Source of the DNA: Burkholderiaceae bacterium | GTDB lineage: Bacteria; Pseudomonadota; Gammaproteobacteria; Burkholderiales; Burkholderiaceae_C | Assembly (NCBI GenBank): GCA_017992055.1 | Contig: JAGOPK010000003.1 | Coordinates: 434,001-498,000, forward strand | Direction: 5' to 3' | Length of the DNA stretch: 64,000 nt | Shown: piece after piece, positions 7,436-16,021 of the stretch | How positions within the stretch are numbered: the stretch's first letter is position 1 | Layout of the letters: every line of letters begins with the position of its first letter | Translations under genes and position numbers: made by a program | The notes under the pieces: generated by a model | What the model saw: only the letters and a program-made list of their open reading frames with translations | Databases searched by the model: none | Told to the model about the DNA's origin: nothing

Positions 7436-9280
7436 TCAGCCCGCCGCCTCGCGCAGGTAGACGGCGGTGGAGGCCAGGCTGCGGTGACCGAGGCGGTTGC
7501 GCAGCACCTCGGCGGGCAGGCCGCGCGCCGCTTCGTGCCGACCATGGCTGTGGCGCAGCCAATGCATGCTCATGCGGCGGATGGCCTGGGCGGCCTCGGG
7601 ATCGCTGGACCAGAGCTGCCGGGCACAGGCCACGGCAGCGGCCCGCACGATGTCATGCAGCCGCGCCGTCCCCAGCGCCAGCTCGCAACCCAGATGGGCG
7701 ATCAGAGGCGTCTGCGCAGGGACGGCCAGTGGCTCCCCGCCCAGGCCGCGCGCGCGCAGCTGTTCCCGAAAACTCTCCACCAGCCGCGGCGACAGCGCCA
7801 GTTCACGCGGCGCACGCCGGCCCTGGCCGGGCACGCACAGCCACAGCGGCGATGCCGCGTCGCCCTGCCGCTGCTGCAGCCAGCCGGCCCGGGCCGCAGC
7901 CAGTTCGGACAAGCGCAGGCCGGTGCCCGCGGCGAACTCCAGGATGAAACCCAGGCGCAGCCGGGCGGGCGAGGGCGGTTGCGCCTGCAGCCAGGCCTGC
8001 ACCTGCTGCCATTGGTGTGCGCTCAGTGCCCGCAGTTCGGGCCCTGCCAACGCCGGCGCGGCCAAGGCACGCGCCTGGGCAGGCTGCACGTCATCCCAGG
8101 GATTGCTGGCCAGGTAGTGCTGGCGCCGAAGCCAGGCAAACAGGCTGCGCAGAATGCCCTGGGCGACCTGACGCGAGCGCGCCGACAACGGCCCCTCGAA
8201 CGGCCGCCAGGCCTCGCTGAAACGCGGGCTGTTGCGCGGGCCGCACCAGCCCGGGCCAGGCGCAGCCAGGAACAGCAGATAGTCGGCGCAGTCGGCGGCG
8301 TCCAGCGAAGACAGTGCCTTGCGCCGTTGCAGCGTGGCCCACAGCAGCAGGCGCTCGGCCTCCCGGCGATAGGCGCGCCAGGTGTGCGAGCCGGCCTCGT
8401 GCGAACCCAGCCAGGCCTGCAGCGCCTGCAGGTCGTTGTGCGCCGCCAGCCGGCAGTGCTGGGCTGTGGCGCGGTTGCTGCCCTGGCGGCCGTCCAGCGT
8501 CGGCGGCGCGACAAAGCGCTCCAGCGGCGCCAGCGCGCTGCGCGGCGGCGGGGTCAGCGCCAGCCGGTCCAGCCGCGAGGCCGGCGTCAACGCCGAGGCC
8601 GGCAGCCGCCCCAGGCTGGCCTCGTTCTGGCGCAGCCACCAGACGATGCGCGCCGCACCCACCGCGCCCAGGCGCGGGATCGGCCGTTGCCAGTGGAAGC
8701 CCTTGCTGCCGATCCAGAACATCAGCTCGCCCAGCGTGTGGATGCCGGCCACGGCCAGGCGCGCGGCAACGCGCCGGTCCAGCCAGGCCTGGGTGGCATC
8801 GTCCGGCGACGGCGCGCGCAGCACCTGGCGCTCCAGCCATTGCAGGGCCAGCACCAGCCGCTCGCGCAGCCGTTGGCGGCGGCGCGCCGCGCTGCGTGCA
8901 TCCACGTCGCCATGCTCGGCGCGATAGAGCTGCAGCAGCTCGTCCTCGCTGTAGAAGTCTGCCGGTTGCTGATCGCGGAACTTGTCCAGCGTGGGCGCCT
9001 TGGGCCCTGCATCGCGCATGGCCTCGGGATCGCGGTACAGCAGGGCCACGATGTCGTTGCGCCCATGGGCCCGCGCCAACGCGCGCAGTTGATCCAGCAG
9101 GCGCTGCAGCTCACTGCGTGCGCGGCGTGCATCGACCATGGCCGTGCCGGCCGGCATGAACCGGTGCCAGGCCACGGCCAGATCCAGTCCCTCCGCCCAG
9201 CAGCGCACAAAGGCCAGCTGCTGCGGGCCCAGGCGAGGCTGCGATGGCGTTGACGATGGCGAGCTGGCCGTGGTGTTCAT
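7436..9280 (-). CDS. Tyrosine recombinase (phage-integrase family) linked to the partition locus
   Basis: Site-specific recombinase of 614 residues with catalytic residues in place: Arg456 (GTGLRLSEL), His573 and Arg576 (HWLRHSHGRH), His599 (LGHRS) and the nucleophile Tyr608 (VYLREAAG). A SAM-like core-binding domain lies around residues 280-400 (SHTWRAYRREAERLLLWA). The long N-terminal part (about 70-210) resembles, from memory, a domain of uncharacterised Burkholderiales phage-integrase proteins and contains a hairpin-helix-like segment (GAVGAARIVWWL). No prophage genes surround it. Its place beside rep-parAB suggests dimer resolution or replicon fusion and excision rather than phage integration. 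No clear ribosome site precedes the ATG at 9280. Confidence 0.88.
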   Translation of the reverse strand: MNTTASSPSSTPSQPRLGPQQLAFVRCWAEGLDLAVAWHRFMPAGTAMVDARRARSELQRLLDQLRALARAHGRNDIVALLYRDPEAMRDAGPKAPTLDKFRDQQPADFYSEDELLQLYRAEHGDVDARSAARRRQRLRERLVLALQWLERQVLRAPSPDDATQAWLDRRVAARLAVAGIHTLGELMFWIGSKGFHWQRPIPRLGAVGAARIVWWLRQNEASLGRLPASALTPASRLDRLALTPPPRSALAPLERFVAPPTLDGRQGSNRATAQHCRLAAHNDLQALQAWLGSHEAGSHTWRAYRREAERLLLWATLQRRKALSSLDAADCADYLLFLAAPGPGWCGPRNSPRFSEAWRPFEGPLSARSRQVAQGILRSLFAWLRRQHYLASNPWDDVQPAQARALAAPALAGPELRALSAHQWQQVQAWLQAQPPSPARLRLGFILEFAAGTGLRLSELAAARAGWLQQRQGDAASPLWLCVPGQGRRAPRELALSPRLVESFREQLRARGLGGEPLAVPAQTPLIAHLGCELALGTARLHDIVRAAAVACARQLWSSDPEAAQAIRRMSMHWLRHSHGRHEAARGLPAEVLRNRLGHRSLASTAVYLREAAG

Positions 9281-9310
9281 AAGTGCTTGTCAGTGCAGAT
9301 CAATTTCCGG
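9281..9310. promoter_or_regulatory. Leader of the recombinase gene carrying two 13-bp sequences shared with the origin region
   Basis: AAGTGCTTGTCAG (9281-9293) is the exact reverse complement of 4539-4551 next to the iterons. GATCAATTTCCGG (9298-9310) is an exact direct copy of 4834-4846 upstream of parA. Both lie immediately upstream of the recombinase start. They could be binding sites of a common regulator or recombination-site arms. Confidence 0.5.
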
Positions 9311-9353
9311 ATCCTGAGCAGATGGACAGGCATTGTCGGACTAAAATATATGT

Positions 9354-9375
9354 CTTGATAAATAAAAATATCAAG
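9354..9375. promoter_or_regulatory. AT-rich palindrome between the recombinase and lysR, possible LysR operator
   Basis: CTTGATA (9354-9360) and TATCAAG (9369-9375) are perfect 7-bp arms spaced by eight A/T bases. This gives the T-N11-A form common to LysR-type operators, 50 bp upstream of the LysR gene, in a notably AT-rich pocket (9341-9375). Confidence 0.45.
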
Positions 9376-9425
9376 GTGTCTGATTTCAGCCCGGCGCCAG
9401 CCCACCCCCGGGGCGACAATCGCGC

Positions 9426-10427
9426 ATGGCCCAAGACACCTCCCAGCAGCTGCCCGCCGGCAAGGCGTCGGACTTCAAGATCGACCTGGCGGCCGATCTG
9501 CACCGCTGGCGCACTTTCGTGGCCATCGGCGAGCTGGGCAGCCTGACGCGGGCGGCGCTGTTCCTGGACAGCAACCAGTCGCTGCTGAGCCGTCAGCTCA
9601 ACGCGCTGGAGCGCGACTGTGGCGCCCGGCTGTTCAACCGCACCGGCCGTGGGGTGGAGCTGTCCGAGACCGGCGCGCGCATCTTTGCCCAGGTCAAGGC
9701 GCTGCTGGCCGATGCCGAGCGGCTGGAAGCCGACTTGCGCGGCGGCGCGCGGGCGCCCAGCGGCCGCGTCACGCTGGGGTCGCTGCCGTCCATCGGCATG
9801 CCCCTGGTCGGACGCTTGTTCAGCCTGCTGCGCGCCGAATACCCGGGCATCAGCCTGAAGGTGCTCGAGGGGTCCAGCGGCCAGGTCGAGGAGTGGTTGG
9901 CCGACTCGCGGGTGGACATCGCCATCCTCTACCGCTACGCGGCCTCGCTGCCCGACACCGAGCAGTCGCTGGCGGTGGTCGACAGCTACCTGATCGGCGC
10001 GGCCGGCGACCGGCTGACCCGGCAGGGCACGGTGGATTTCGACGCGCTGGACGATCTGCCCTTCATCCTGCCGAGCGCGCCCAATGGCCTGCGCACCGCG
10101 CTGGACGCCATCGCCAGGCAGCGCCGCATGCGCCTGGCGCCGGTGATCGAGGCCGATTCGCTGCCGCTGCAGAAGTCCCTGGTGGCTGCCGAGCGCCTGT
10201 ACACGGTGCTGCCGCTGCATGCGGTGTGGTCGGAGGTGAAGGAGTCGCGGCTGCAGGCCGCGCGCATCGTGGCGCCGCCGCTGCAGCGCACCATCGCGCT
10301 GGCCATGGCCAAGACCAAGGGGCCGCCGCGGGCCGTGCTGGCGGTGGCCTCGCTGATCGCGCGCATCGTCGGCGACATGGCGGGCGACGGCATGTGGGCC
10401 CCGGCCGTGCTGCCGCAGACCACATAG
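9426..10427 (+). CDS. LysR-type transcriptional regulator
   Basis: DNA-binding regulator with an N-terminal winged helix-turn-helix (about residues 22-85: FVAIGELGSLTRAALFLDSNQS, with SLLSRQLNALE as recognition helix) and a periplasmic-binding-protein-like effector domain (about 110-320; LPSIGMPLVGRLFSLLRAEYPG). 333 residues, slightly longer than usual because of an N-terminal extension. It reads in the same direction as the decarboxylase-like and amidohydrolase genes downstream, so it probably controls them, its own gene, or the neighbouring catabolic genes. The inducer is unknown. Confidence 0.9.
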   Translation: MAQDTSQQLPAGKASDFKIDLAADLHRWRTFVAIGELGSLTRAALFLDSNQSLLSRQLNALERDCGARLFNRTGRGVELSETGARIFAQVKALLADAERLEADLRGGARAPSGRVTLGSLPSIGMPLVGRLFSLLRAEYPGISLKVLEGSSGQVEEWLADSRVDIAILYRYAASLPDTEQSLAVVDSYLIGAAGDRLTRQGTVDFDALDDLPFILPSAPNGLRTALDAIARQRRMRLAPVIEADSLPLQKSLVAAERLYTVLPLHAVWSEVKESRLQAARIVAPPLQRTIALAMAKTKGPPRAVLAVASLIARIVGDMAGDGMWAPAVLPQTT

Positions 10428-10500
10428 CAGGCATGCTGCCGCCGGCGTGGTAGCCGCGCGGACCGGCCGATAAGCTTGGCCCAACCTGCGGAACCTCGCC

Positions 10501-11067
10501 ATGCCACGCATCTCCCTGCCCAGCCCCGACCAGATGGACGCCGACCAGCGGCGCGTGTACGACAAGATCGTGTCCGGCCGGCGCGGCAAGATCCAGGGGC
10601 CGTTGCGCGCGGCGCTGCACAACGCCGAGCTGGCCGATCGCTGGCAGGCGCTGGGCGAGCTGCTGCGCTACCGCAGCTCGCTGAGCCCGCGCCTGTCCGA
10701 GCTGGCGATCCTGGTCACCGGCCGCGCCTGCAACTCGCCGTTCGAGTGGTATGCCCACCGTCTGGAGGCCGAGAAGCTGGGCATCGAACCCGAGCTGATC
10801 GACGCGCTGCTGCAGCGCCGCTGGCCCGAGGGCGTGGACGGCGACGATGCCCTGGTGCTGCGCTTCGCGCTGGAGCTGAACCAGCACCGCTCGGTCTCCG
10901 ACGCCACCTATGCCCGGGCGCTGGCGCGCTTTGGCGAGCGCACGCTGGTCGAGCTGACGGCCCTGGTGGGCTACTACACCATGGTGGCGATGACGCTGAA
11001 TGCGCACGAGATCCCGCTGCCCGAGGGCCAGGCGCCGGCCTTTGCCTTGCCGCAGGAGTCGATGTGA
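10501..11067 (+). CDS. Carboxymuconolactone decarboxylase-family protein
   Basis: Small all-helical protein (188 residues) of the CMD/AhpD-like family. The core helix pair is at about residues 55-100 (LSPRLSELAILVTGRACNSPFEWYAHRLEAEKLG). Only one Cys (ACNSPFEW) is present rather than the CxxC of AhpD, so a peroxidase role is unlikely; a lactone decarboxylase or related catabolic role is more plausible. Its stop overlaps the GTG start of the amidohydrolase (ATGTGA), implying translational coupling and a shared pathway. Confidence 0.8.
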   Translation: MPRISLPSPDQMDADQRRVYDKIVSGRRGKIQGPLRAALHNAELADRWQALGELLRYRSSLSPRLSELAILVTGRACNSPFEWYAHRLEAEKLGIEPELIDALLQRRWPEGVDGDDALVLRFALELNQHRSVSDATYARALARFGERTLVELTALVGYYTMVAMTLNAHEIPLPEGQAPAFALPQESM

Positions 11068-11906
11068 CGGCCGACGCGGCGGACGTTTCGGCGCACGGCT
11101 GGGACTGCCACGCCCACCTGTTTGGCCCCTACGACCGCTTTCCGCTGGCGGCGCAGCGCAGCTACACGCCGCCCGAGGCCGCGGACCACCAGTACCTGGC
11201 CTTGCTGGCCCGGCTGGGTCTGGCCCATGGCGTGCTCGTGCACCCCAGCGCCTACGGCGACGATTTCTCGCTGCTGTTCGACGCGCTGGAGCGCCACGCG
11301 CGGCTGCGCGGCGTGATCGTGCTGCGGCCCGACATGGCCCTGGCCAGCGCCGCCGGCCTGGCCGGACTGCGTGCGCGCGGCGTGCGTGCTGCGCGCTTCA
11401 GCCACCGCAGCGGCGCCGGCGGCAACTTTGCCGGCAGCGCTTCACTGGACGACCTGCTGGTGCTGGCCCCGCGCCTGGCCGACGCCGGCCTGCATGCCGA
11501 GCTGTGGACCGACACCCAGGCCCTGCCGGACATCGCCGAGCGCCTGCGCGGGCTGCCGGTGCCGGTGGTCATCGACCACATGGGCGGCTTCGATGCCGCC
11601 GCCGGTGTGCAGGCGCCGGGCTTCCAGCAGCTGTGCGCGCTGCTGGCCGAGGGCCGGGTGTGGGTCAAGCTGTGTGCTTACCGCAACCTGCTGGGCGGCG
11701 CCGATGCGCAGGCCGGGCGGCCGTTCCACCAGGCGCTGCTGGGCGCCAATCCCGAGGCCCTGGTGTGGGGCAGCGACTGGCCGCATCTGCGGGTGGCGCC
11801 GGCGCCGGATGCTGTCGCGCTGCTGGACCTGTGCCGGCGCTGGACGGCCGACGAGCGGCTGTTCGCCCAGCTGATGCAGACCAATCCCGCCCGGCTCTAC
11901 GGCTGA
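11064..11906 (+). CDS. Amidohydrolase-family protein (2-pyrone-4,6-dicarboxylate lactonase-like)
   Basis: Metal-dependent hydrolase with TIM-barrel fold (Amidohydro_2 type), 280 residues. The N-terminal DCHAHLFGP holds the HxH metal ligands; further motifs are VVIDHMGGFD and the terminal WGSDWPHL, where Asp would be the catalytic base, as in LigI-like lactonases. The start is the GTG at 11064, overlapping the previous stop by four bases. Pairing with a CMD-family protein suggests lactone ring opening in an aromatic or dicarboxylate pathway; the exact substrate is not deducible. Confidence 0.82.
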   Translation: MTADAADVSAHGWDCHAHLFGPYDRFPLAAQRSYTPPEAADHQYLALLARLGLAHGVLVHPSAYGDDFSLLFDALERHARLRGVIVLRPDMALASAAGLAGLRARGVRAARFSHRSGAGGNFAGSASLDDLLVLAPRLADAGLHAELWTDTQALPDIAERLRGLPVPVVIDHMGGFDAAAGVQAPGFQQLCALLAEGRVWVKLCAYRNLLGGADAQAGRPFHQALLGANPEALVWGSDWPHLRVAPAPDAVALLDLCRRWTADERLFAQLMQTNPARLYG

Positions 11907-11940
11907 CCCGCAGGGGAGGGAAGTAGGCCGGGTCAGCCGT
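11899..11940. terminator. Bidirectional hairpin between convergent genes
   Basis: ACGGCTGACCC (11899-11909) pairs perfectly with GGGTCAGCCGT (11930-11940) across a 20-base loop. The amidohydrolase stop (11904-11906) and the GST stop (11933-11935) both lie inside the stem, so one structure could serve both strands. There is no clear U-tract. Confidence 0.5.
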
Positions 11941-12538
11941 CCACCGGTTGCGTCAGCCGCAGCGACGGTCGCTGCGATGCCTCGGCCAGCCAGGCGGCCA
12001 GGCGCGGAGCCCGATCCCGCCAGCCCAGGGCATCGAAGCGGTAGTCGAGGTAGCCCAGCGCGCAGGCCAGGCCGACATGACCGATGCCGAACGGGGCCTC
12101 GGCCAGGGCCTCGGCCTCCGGGTCCAGCCGGGCCAGCGACTGCTCCAGCTTCAGCTCGAAGGCGGCGATCAGCGTGGCCAGCGGCTGCTCGCGCTCGCGC
12201 TCGTTGCGCCACAGGATCAGCGCGTCCAGCAGGCCGTCGCCAAAGGCCTGCCAGCGCAGGGCCTGCCATCTGCGCGGCCCGCTGGCGGGAAACAGCGGGC
12301 CCTGCGCCAGGTCGTTCAGGTACTCGCAGATCACCGGCGAGTCGAACAGCACCGTGCCGTCGTCCAGCACCAGCGTCGGGATCTTGGACAGCGGGTTGTG
12401 CGCCATCAGTGCGGCATTCGGCCTGAGCATGGCCGCCACCGAGCGCAGCAGCTCCAGCCGCTGCACCAGGCCCAACTCGTGGGCACAGACCATGACCTTG
12501 CGCACATAGGGCGACTTGGGGGACCAGTGCAGCTTCAT
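11933..12538 (-). CDS. Glutathione S-transferase family protein
   Basis: 201 residues with a thioredoxin-like N-terminal domain (MKLHWSPKSPYVRKVMVCAHELGL, with Ser at the usual catalytic position in SPKSPYVRK), the glutathione-binding NPLSKIPTLVL and the DSPVICEYL motif. A helical C-terminal domain follows (about 90-200). It probably conjugates or isomerises with glutathione in the cytoplasm. It lies 11 bases downstream of the CoA-transferase gene on the same strand, so the two form an operon. Confidence 0.9.
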   Translation of the reverse strand: MKLHWSPKSPYVRKVMVCAHELGLVQRLELLRSVAAMLRPNAALMAHNPLSKIPTLVLDDGTVLFDSPVICEYLNDLAQGPLFPASGPRRWQALRWQAFGDGLLDALILWRNEREREQPLATLIAAFELKLEQSLARLDPEAEALAEAPFGIGHVGLACALGYLDYRFDALGWRDRAPRLAAWLAEASQRPSLRLTQPVDG

Positions 12539-12549
12539 CGTCGGGGACC

Positions 12550-13779
12550 TCAGAGCACGCCGGCGCTGCGCAGCGCTGCGACCTGGGTGCCAGAGTAGCC
12601 CAGCTCGGCCAGGATCTCGTCGCTGTGCTGGCCCAGCAGCGGCGGCGCCGTGCGCAGCGCCAGGGGCTGGCCGCCGAAGCGCATCGGGCTGGCCACCTGG
12701 GGCAGGTCCACGCCGCTGGGGTGGGGCAGGTGCTGCAGCATGCCGCGGGCCTGCACCTGCGGGTCCTGGAACACCTCGGCCACGTTGTTGATGGCGCCGC
12801 AGGGCACGCCGGCGGCGTCCAGCGCGGCGATCAGCCCGGCGCGGCCACGCGCGGCAAAGCGCTCGCGCAGCAGGGCCGACAGCTCGCCGCTGTGGCGCAC
12901 GCGCTGGGCATTGGTGGCATAGCGCGCATCGCTGGCCCAGCCCGCCTCGCCCAGCACCTCGCACAGCTTGGCGAACTGGCCGTCGTTGCCGACCACCAGG
13001 ATGATGTCGCCGTCGGCGCAGGCATAGACGTCCTGCGGCTGGATGTTGGGATGGGCATTGCCGTTGCGGCGCGGCACCTGGCCCGACACCAGGTGGTTCA
13101 TGGCCTGGTTGGCCAGCGCGGCCACCTGCACGTCGAGCATGCCGATGTCGATGCTGTCGCCCACGCCGGTCTGCTCGCGCCGCGCCAGCGCGGCCAGCAC
13201 CGACACCGCCGCATACATGCCGGTCATCAGGTCGACGATGGGCACGCCCACCTTCTGCGGGCCGGCGCCGGGGCGGCCGTCGCGCTCGCCGGTCACGCTC
13301 ATCAGCCCGCCCATGGCCTGGATCAGGAAGTCGTAGGCCGGCTGGTCGCGGCGCGGCCCGGTCTGGCCGAAACCGGTGACCGAGCAGTAGATCAGGCGCG
13401 GGTTCAGCGCGCGCAGGCTGGCCTCGTCCAGGCCATAGCGGGCCAGTGTGCCGGCCTTGTAGTTCTCCAGCACGATGTCGGCCTGCAGCGCCAGCTCGCG
13501 CACGATGCGCTGGCCCTCGGGCTTGTCCAGGCTCACGGTGATCGAGCGCTTGCCGCGGTTGACCGCCAGGTAGTAGCCGGCCTCGCGGGTGTCGCGGCCC
13601 TCGGCGTCCTTCAGGAAGGGCGGGCCCCAGCTGCGCGTATCGTCGCCGGCCCCGGGACGCTCGACCTTGATGACCTCGGCGCCCAGATCGGCCAGCACCT
13701 GGCCGGCCCAGGGTGCGGCCAGGATGCGGCTCAGGTCGAGCACCTTGATGTGGGACAGCGGTCCGGGACGGGAACTCAT
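12550..13779 (-). CDS. CaiB/BaiF (class III) CoA-transferase family protein
   Basis: 409 residues. It transfers CoA between carboxylic acids in the cytoplasm. The N-terminal signature IKVLDLSRILAAPWAGQVLADLGAEVIKVE and the region VGVPIVDLMTGMYAAVSVLAAL, whose Asp is the expected nucleophile, are both present, together with AINNVAEVFQDPQVQARGM near the C-terminus. The start at 13779 fits the family (MSSRPGPLSHIKVLD). It is co-oriented with GST and divergent from the Bug receptor gene at 13939, so it may activate the acid that the receptor captures. Confidence 0.92.
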   Translation of the reverse strand: MSSRPGPLSHIKVLDLSRILAAPWAGQVLADLGAEVIKVERPGAGDDTRSWGPPFLKDAEGRDTREAGYYLAVNRGKRSITVSLDKPEGQRIVRELALQADIVLENYKAGTLARYGLDEASLRALNPRLIYCSVTGFGQTGPRRDQPAYDFLIQAMGGLMSVTGERDGRPGAGPQKVGVPIVDLMTGMYAAVSVLAALARREQTGVGDSIDIGMLDVQVAALANQAMNHLVSGQVPRRNGNAHPNIQPQDVYACADGDIILVVGNDGQFAKLCEVLGEAGWASDARYATNAQRVRHSGELSALLRERFAARGRAGLIAALDAAGVPCGAINNVAEVFQDPQVQARGMLQHLPHPSGVDLPQVASPMRFGGQPLALRTAPPLLGQHSDEILAELGYSGTQVAALRSAGVL

Positions 13780-13938
13780 GGCGTGCAGCCTTCGATGTGC
13801 AATGGCTGGCACTCTAGGCAGCCGGTCCCGGGCCTGGCTAGCGGCCCGGCCGCATACCTGCCTTGCCGCTGGCCGGCTTGTGTGCAGGCGGGCAGGGCGC
13901 CGAGACTGGGCTGCCGACCCCGACCACGAGAACCCACC

Positions 13939-14919
13939 ATGCTGAAGAGATTGCTCAAGGCCGCCGCGCTGTGCGTGGCCCTGCTGCCGCTGGCCGCGCC
14001 GACCTTGGGCCAGGCCCAAGCCCAGGCTTGGCCGGCCAAGCCGATCCGGCTGATCGTGCCCTATGCCGCCGGCGGCCCCACCGACGTCATCGCACGCCTG
14101 GTGGCCACGCGGGCCGAGGCGACGCTGGGTCGGGCCGTCATCGTCGACAACCGCGCGGGCGCTGGCGGCACCATCGGCGTCGATGCGGCGCTCAAGGCGC
14201 CGCCCGATGGCTACACCTTCGCGCTGGTGGCGCCGGGGCCGCTGGCCGGCATGCCCAATCTGATGAAGCTGGGCTACGGCCTGGGCGACATCCAGTACCT
14301 GAGCCTGGTGGCGCGCATTCCCTCGGTGATCGTGGTGCGCAGCGACGCGGGCTTCAACAGCCTGGGCGATCTGGTGAAGGCGGCCAAGGCCAGCCCCGGC
14401 AAGCTCAACTACGGCTCGGCCGGGCCCGGCACCACGCCGCACATCGGCGCCGAACTGCTGAAGATGGAGGCCGGCATCGACCTGACGCATGTGCCCTACC
14501 GCGGCGCGGCCCCGGCCATCACGGCGCTGCTGGGCGGCGAGGTGCAGCTGGCGATGGTCGACCTGCTGCCGGTGCTGCAACATGTGGCCGCCGGCAAGCT
14601 GCGCGTGCTGGCCGTGGCCGGACCGCAGCGTGCGCCGCAGCTGCCGGCCGTGCCGACCACCGCCGAGGCCGGCCTGCCCGGTGTGGTGATGGACACCGAC
14701 TATGGCGTGATCGCCGCCAAGGGCCTGCCGGCCGATGCGCTGCAGAAGTTCCGCGAGGCCATCACCGCCGCGGTGCAGGCGCCCGAGTTCCGGGAGCAGC
14801 TGCTCAAGCAGGGGGCCATTGCCGTCAGCTCCACGCCCGACGACTATCGCCGCCAGATGCAGGCCGAGAGCGACAAGTGGCGCGCGGTCATCGCCAAGGG
14901 CAGGATCACGCTGGACTGA
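13939..14919 (+). CDS. Bug-type periplasmic solute-binding receptor (TctC family)
   Basis: 326-residue periplasmic receptor of the tripartite-tricarboxylate-transporter family, massively expanded in Burkholderiales. The signal peptide covers residues 1-30 (LCVALLPLAAPTLGQAQAQA). Family hallmarks follow: WPAKPIRLIVPYAAGGPTDVIAR, VDNRAGAGGTIG, LNYGSAGPGTTPH and VPYRGAAPAITALLGGEVQ. No TctA or TctB membrane genes are in the window, so it is an orphan receptor. It sits two bases from the downstream enolase-superfamily gene, suggesting that enzyme acts on its ligand. Confidence 0.92.
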   Translation: MLKRLLKAAALCVALLPLAAPTLGQAQAQAWPAKPIRLIVPYAAGGPTDVIARLVATRAEATLGRAVIVDNRAGAGGTIGVDAALKAPPDGYTFALVAPGPLAGMPNLMKLGYGLGDIQYLSLVARIPSVIVVRSDAGFNSLGDLVKAAKASPGKLNYGSAGPGTTPHIGAELLKMEAGIDLTHVPYRGAAPAITALLGGEVQLAMVDLLPVLQHVAAGKLRVLAVAGPQRAPQLPAVPTTAEAGLPGVVMDTDYGVIAAKGLPADALQKFREAITAAVQAPEFREQLLKQGAIAVSSTPDDYRRQMQAESDKWRAVIAKGRITLD

Positions 14920-14921
14920 CG

Positions 14922-15992
14922 GTGAAGATCGCCCGCGCCACGCTCCAGCCCTGCCGCCAGCGCCTGCTGGACCCGGACTGGAAGTTCGCCCGTGCGACCG
15001 TGCCCGAGCTGCAGGGCTGGTTGCTGCGGCTGGAGTCGGACGACGGCGTGCATGGCCTGGGCTATGCCCATGCCATACCGGCCATCACCACGCATGGGGC
15101 CGGCGCCGAGGCCGCACTGGCCTGGCTGGCGCCGCAGCTGGTCGGCCGCGAGGTGGCCGACCTGGCCGGCATCGTCGAGGACATCGATGTGCTGCTGGCC
15201 GGCCAGCCCAGCGTCAAGGCGGCCATCGACATGGCCTTGCACGACCTGCTGGCGCGCAGCCTGGGCATGCCGCTGCAGCTGCTGCTGGGCGGGCGGCGCC
15301 GCGAACGCATCGCGCAGTCGCGCATCCTGGCCATCAAGGCGCCGCTGGAGATGGCCGCCAAGGCCGCCGAGCTGGCGGCCCAGGGCTATCGCACGCTCAA
15401 GCTCAAGCTGTCCGGCGACACGGCACTGGACCTGGCGCGCATCGCCGCCGTGCGCGATGCCGCCGGGCCGCAGCTGCGGCTGACGCTGGACCCGAACCAG
15501 TCCTACAGCGCCAAGCAGATGATGCAGGCCTTTGCCCGCTTCGAGCGCCATGACATCGCGCTGATCGAACAGCCGGTGCCGGCGACGGACTGGGCCGGCC
15601 TGGCGCTGCTGACACGCAGCCTGCCGGTGGCGGTGGAGGCCGACGAGAGCGCCCAGACCGTGCACGACGTCTTCCGCCTGGTGTCCGAGCGGGCCTGCGA
15701 CGTGATCAACCTGAAGATCACCAAGCTCGGCGGCCTGCGCCGCTTCCTGCAGGCGGTGCGGGTGTGCGAGGCGGGCCAGGTGGGGGTGCGTGTGGGCGCC
15801 GCCTTCGGCCCGGCCCTGCTGCAGGCCTGCGGCGTGCATGCCGCCAGCGTGGTGAATGCGCTGCCCTTCGACTGCGAGCTGTCCGAGCACCAGCACCTGC
15901 GCGACGACCTGTTCACGCCGCTGTCGGTGGTCGATGGCCAGATCGAGGTGCCGGCCACGCCGGGCTGCGGCGTGGCCCTGGCGGCGGCCTGA
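14922..15992 (+). CDS. Mandelate racemase/muconate lactonizing enzyme family protein
   Basis: 356-residue enolase-superfamily enzyme starting at a GTG three bases after the Bug stop. The capping domain occupies about residues 1-125; the barrel then carries the catalytic lysine motif (TLKLKLSGD), metal ligands Asp (TLDPNQS), Glu (LIEQPVP) and Glu (AVEADES), and the opposite-face Lys (INLKITKLGG). The complete set supports activity on a carboxylate alpha-proton (cycloisomerase, racemase or dehydratase). The subfamily cannot be set by eye, though the KxK and KITK pattern leans toward muconate cycloisomerase or dipeptide-epimerase types. Confidence 0.9.
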   Translation: MKIARATLQPCRQRLLDPDWKFARATVPELQGWLLRLESDDGVHGLGYAHAIPAITTHGAGAEAALAWLAPQLVGREVADLAGIVEDIDVLLAGQPSVKAAIDMALHDLLARSLGMPLQLLLGGRRRERIAQSRILAIKAPLEMAAKAAELAAQGYRTLKLKLSGDTALDLARIAAVRDAAGPQLRLTLDPNQSYSAKQMMQAFARFERHDIALIEQPVPATDWAGLALLTRSLPVAVEADESAQTVHDVFRLVSERACDVINLKITKLGGLRRFLQAVRVCEAGQVGVRVGAAFGPALLQACGVHAASVVNALPFDCELSEHQHLRDDLFTPLSVVDGQIEVPATPGCGVALAAA

Positions 15993-16021
15993 AGGCCGGC
16001 CGGCCGCGCCGGCTGCGCCAG

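Noticed and set aside
7436-9280. Recombinase considered as a prophage or genomic-island integrase
   Set aside because: No tRNA, attachment repeats or phage genes nearby; it lies against rep-parAB and shares sequence elements with the origin region.
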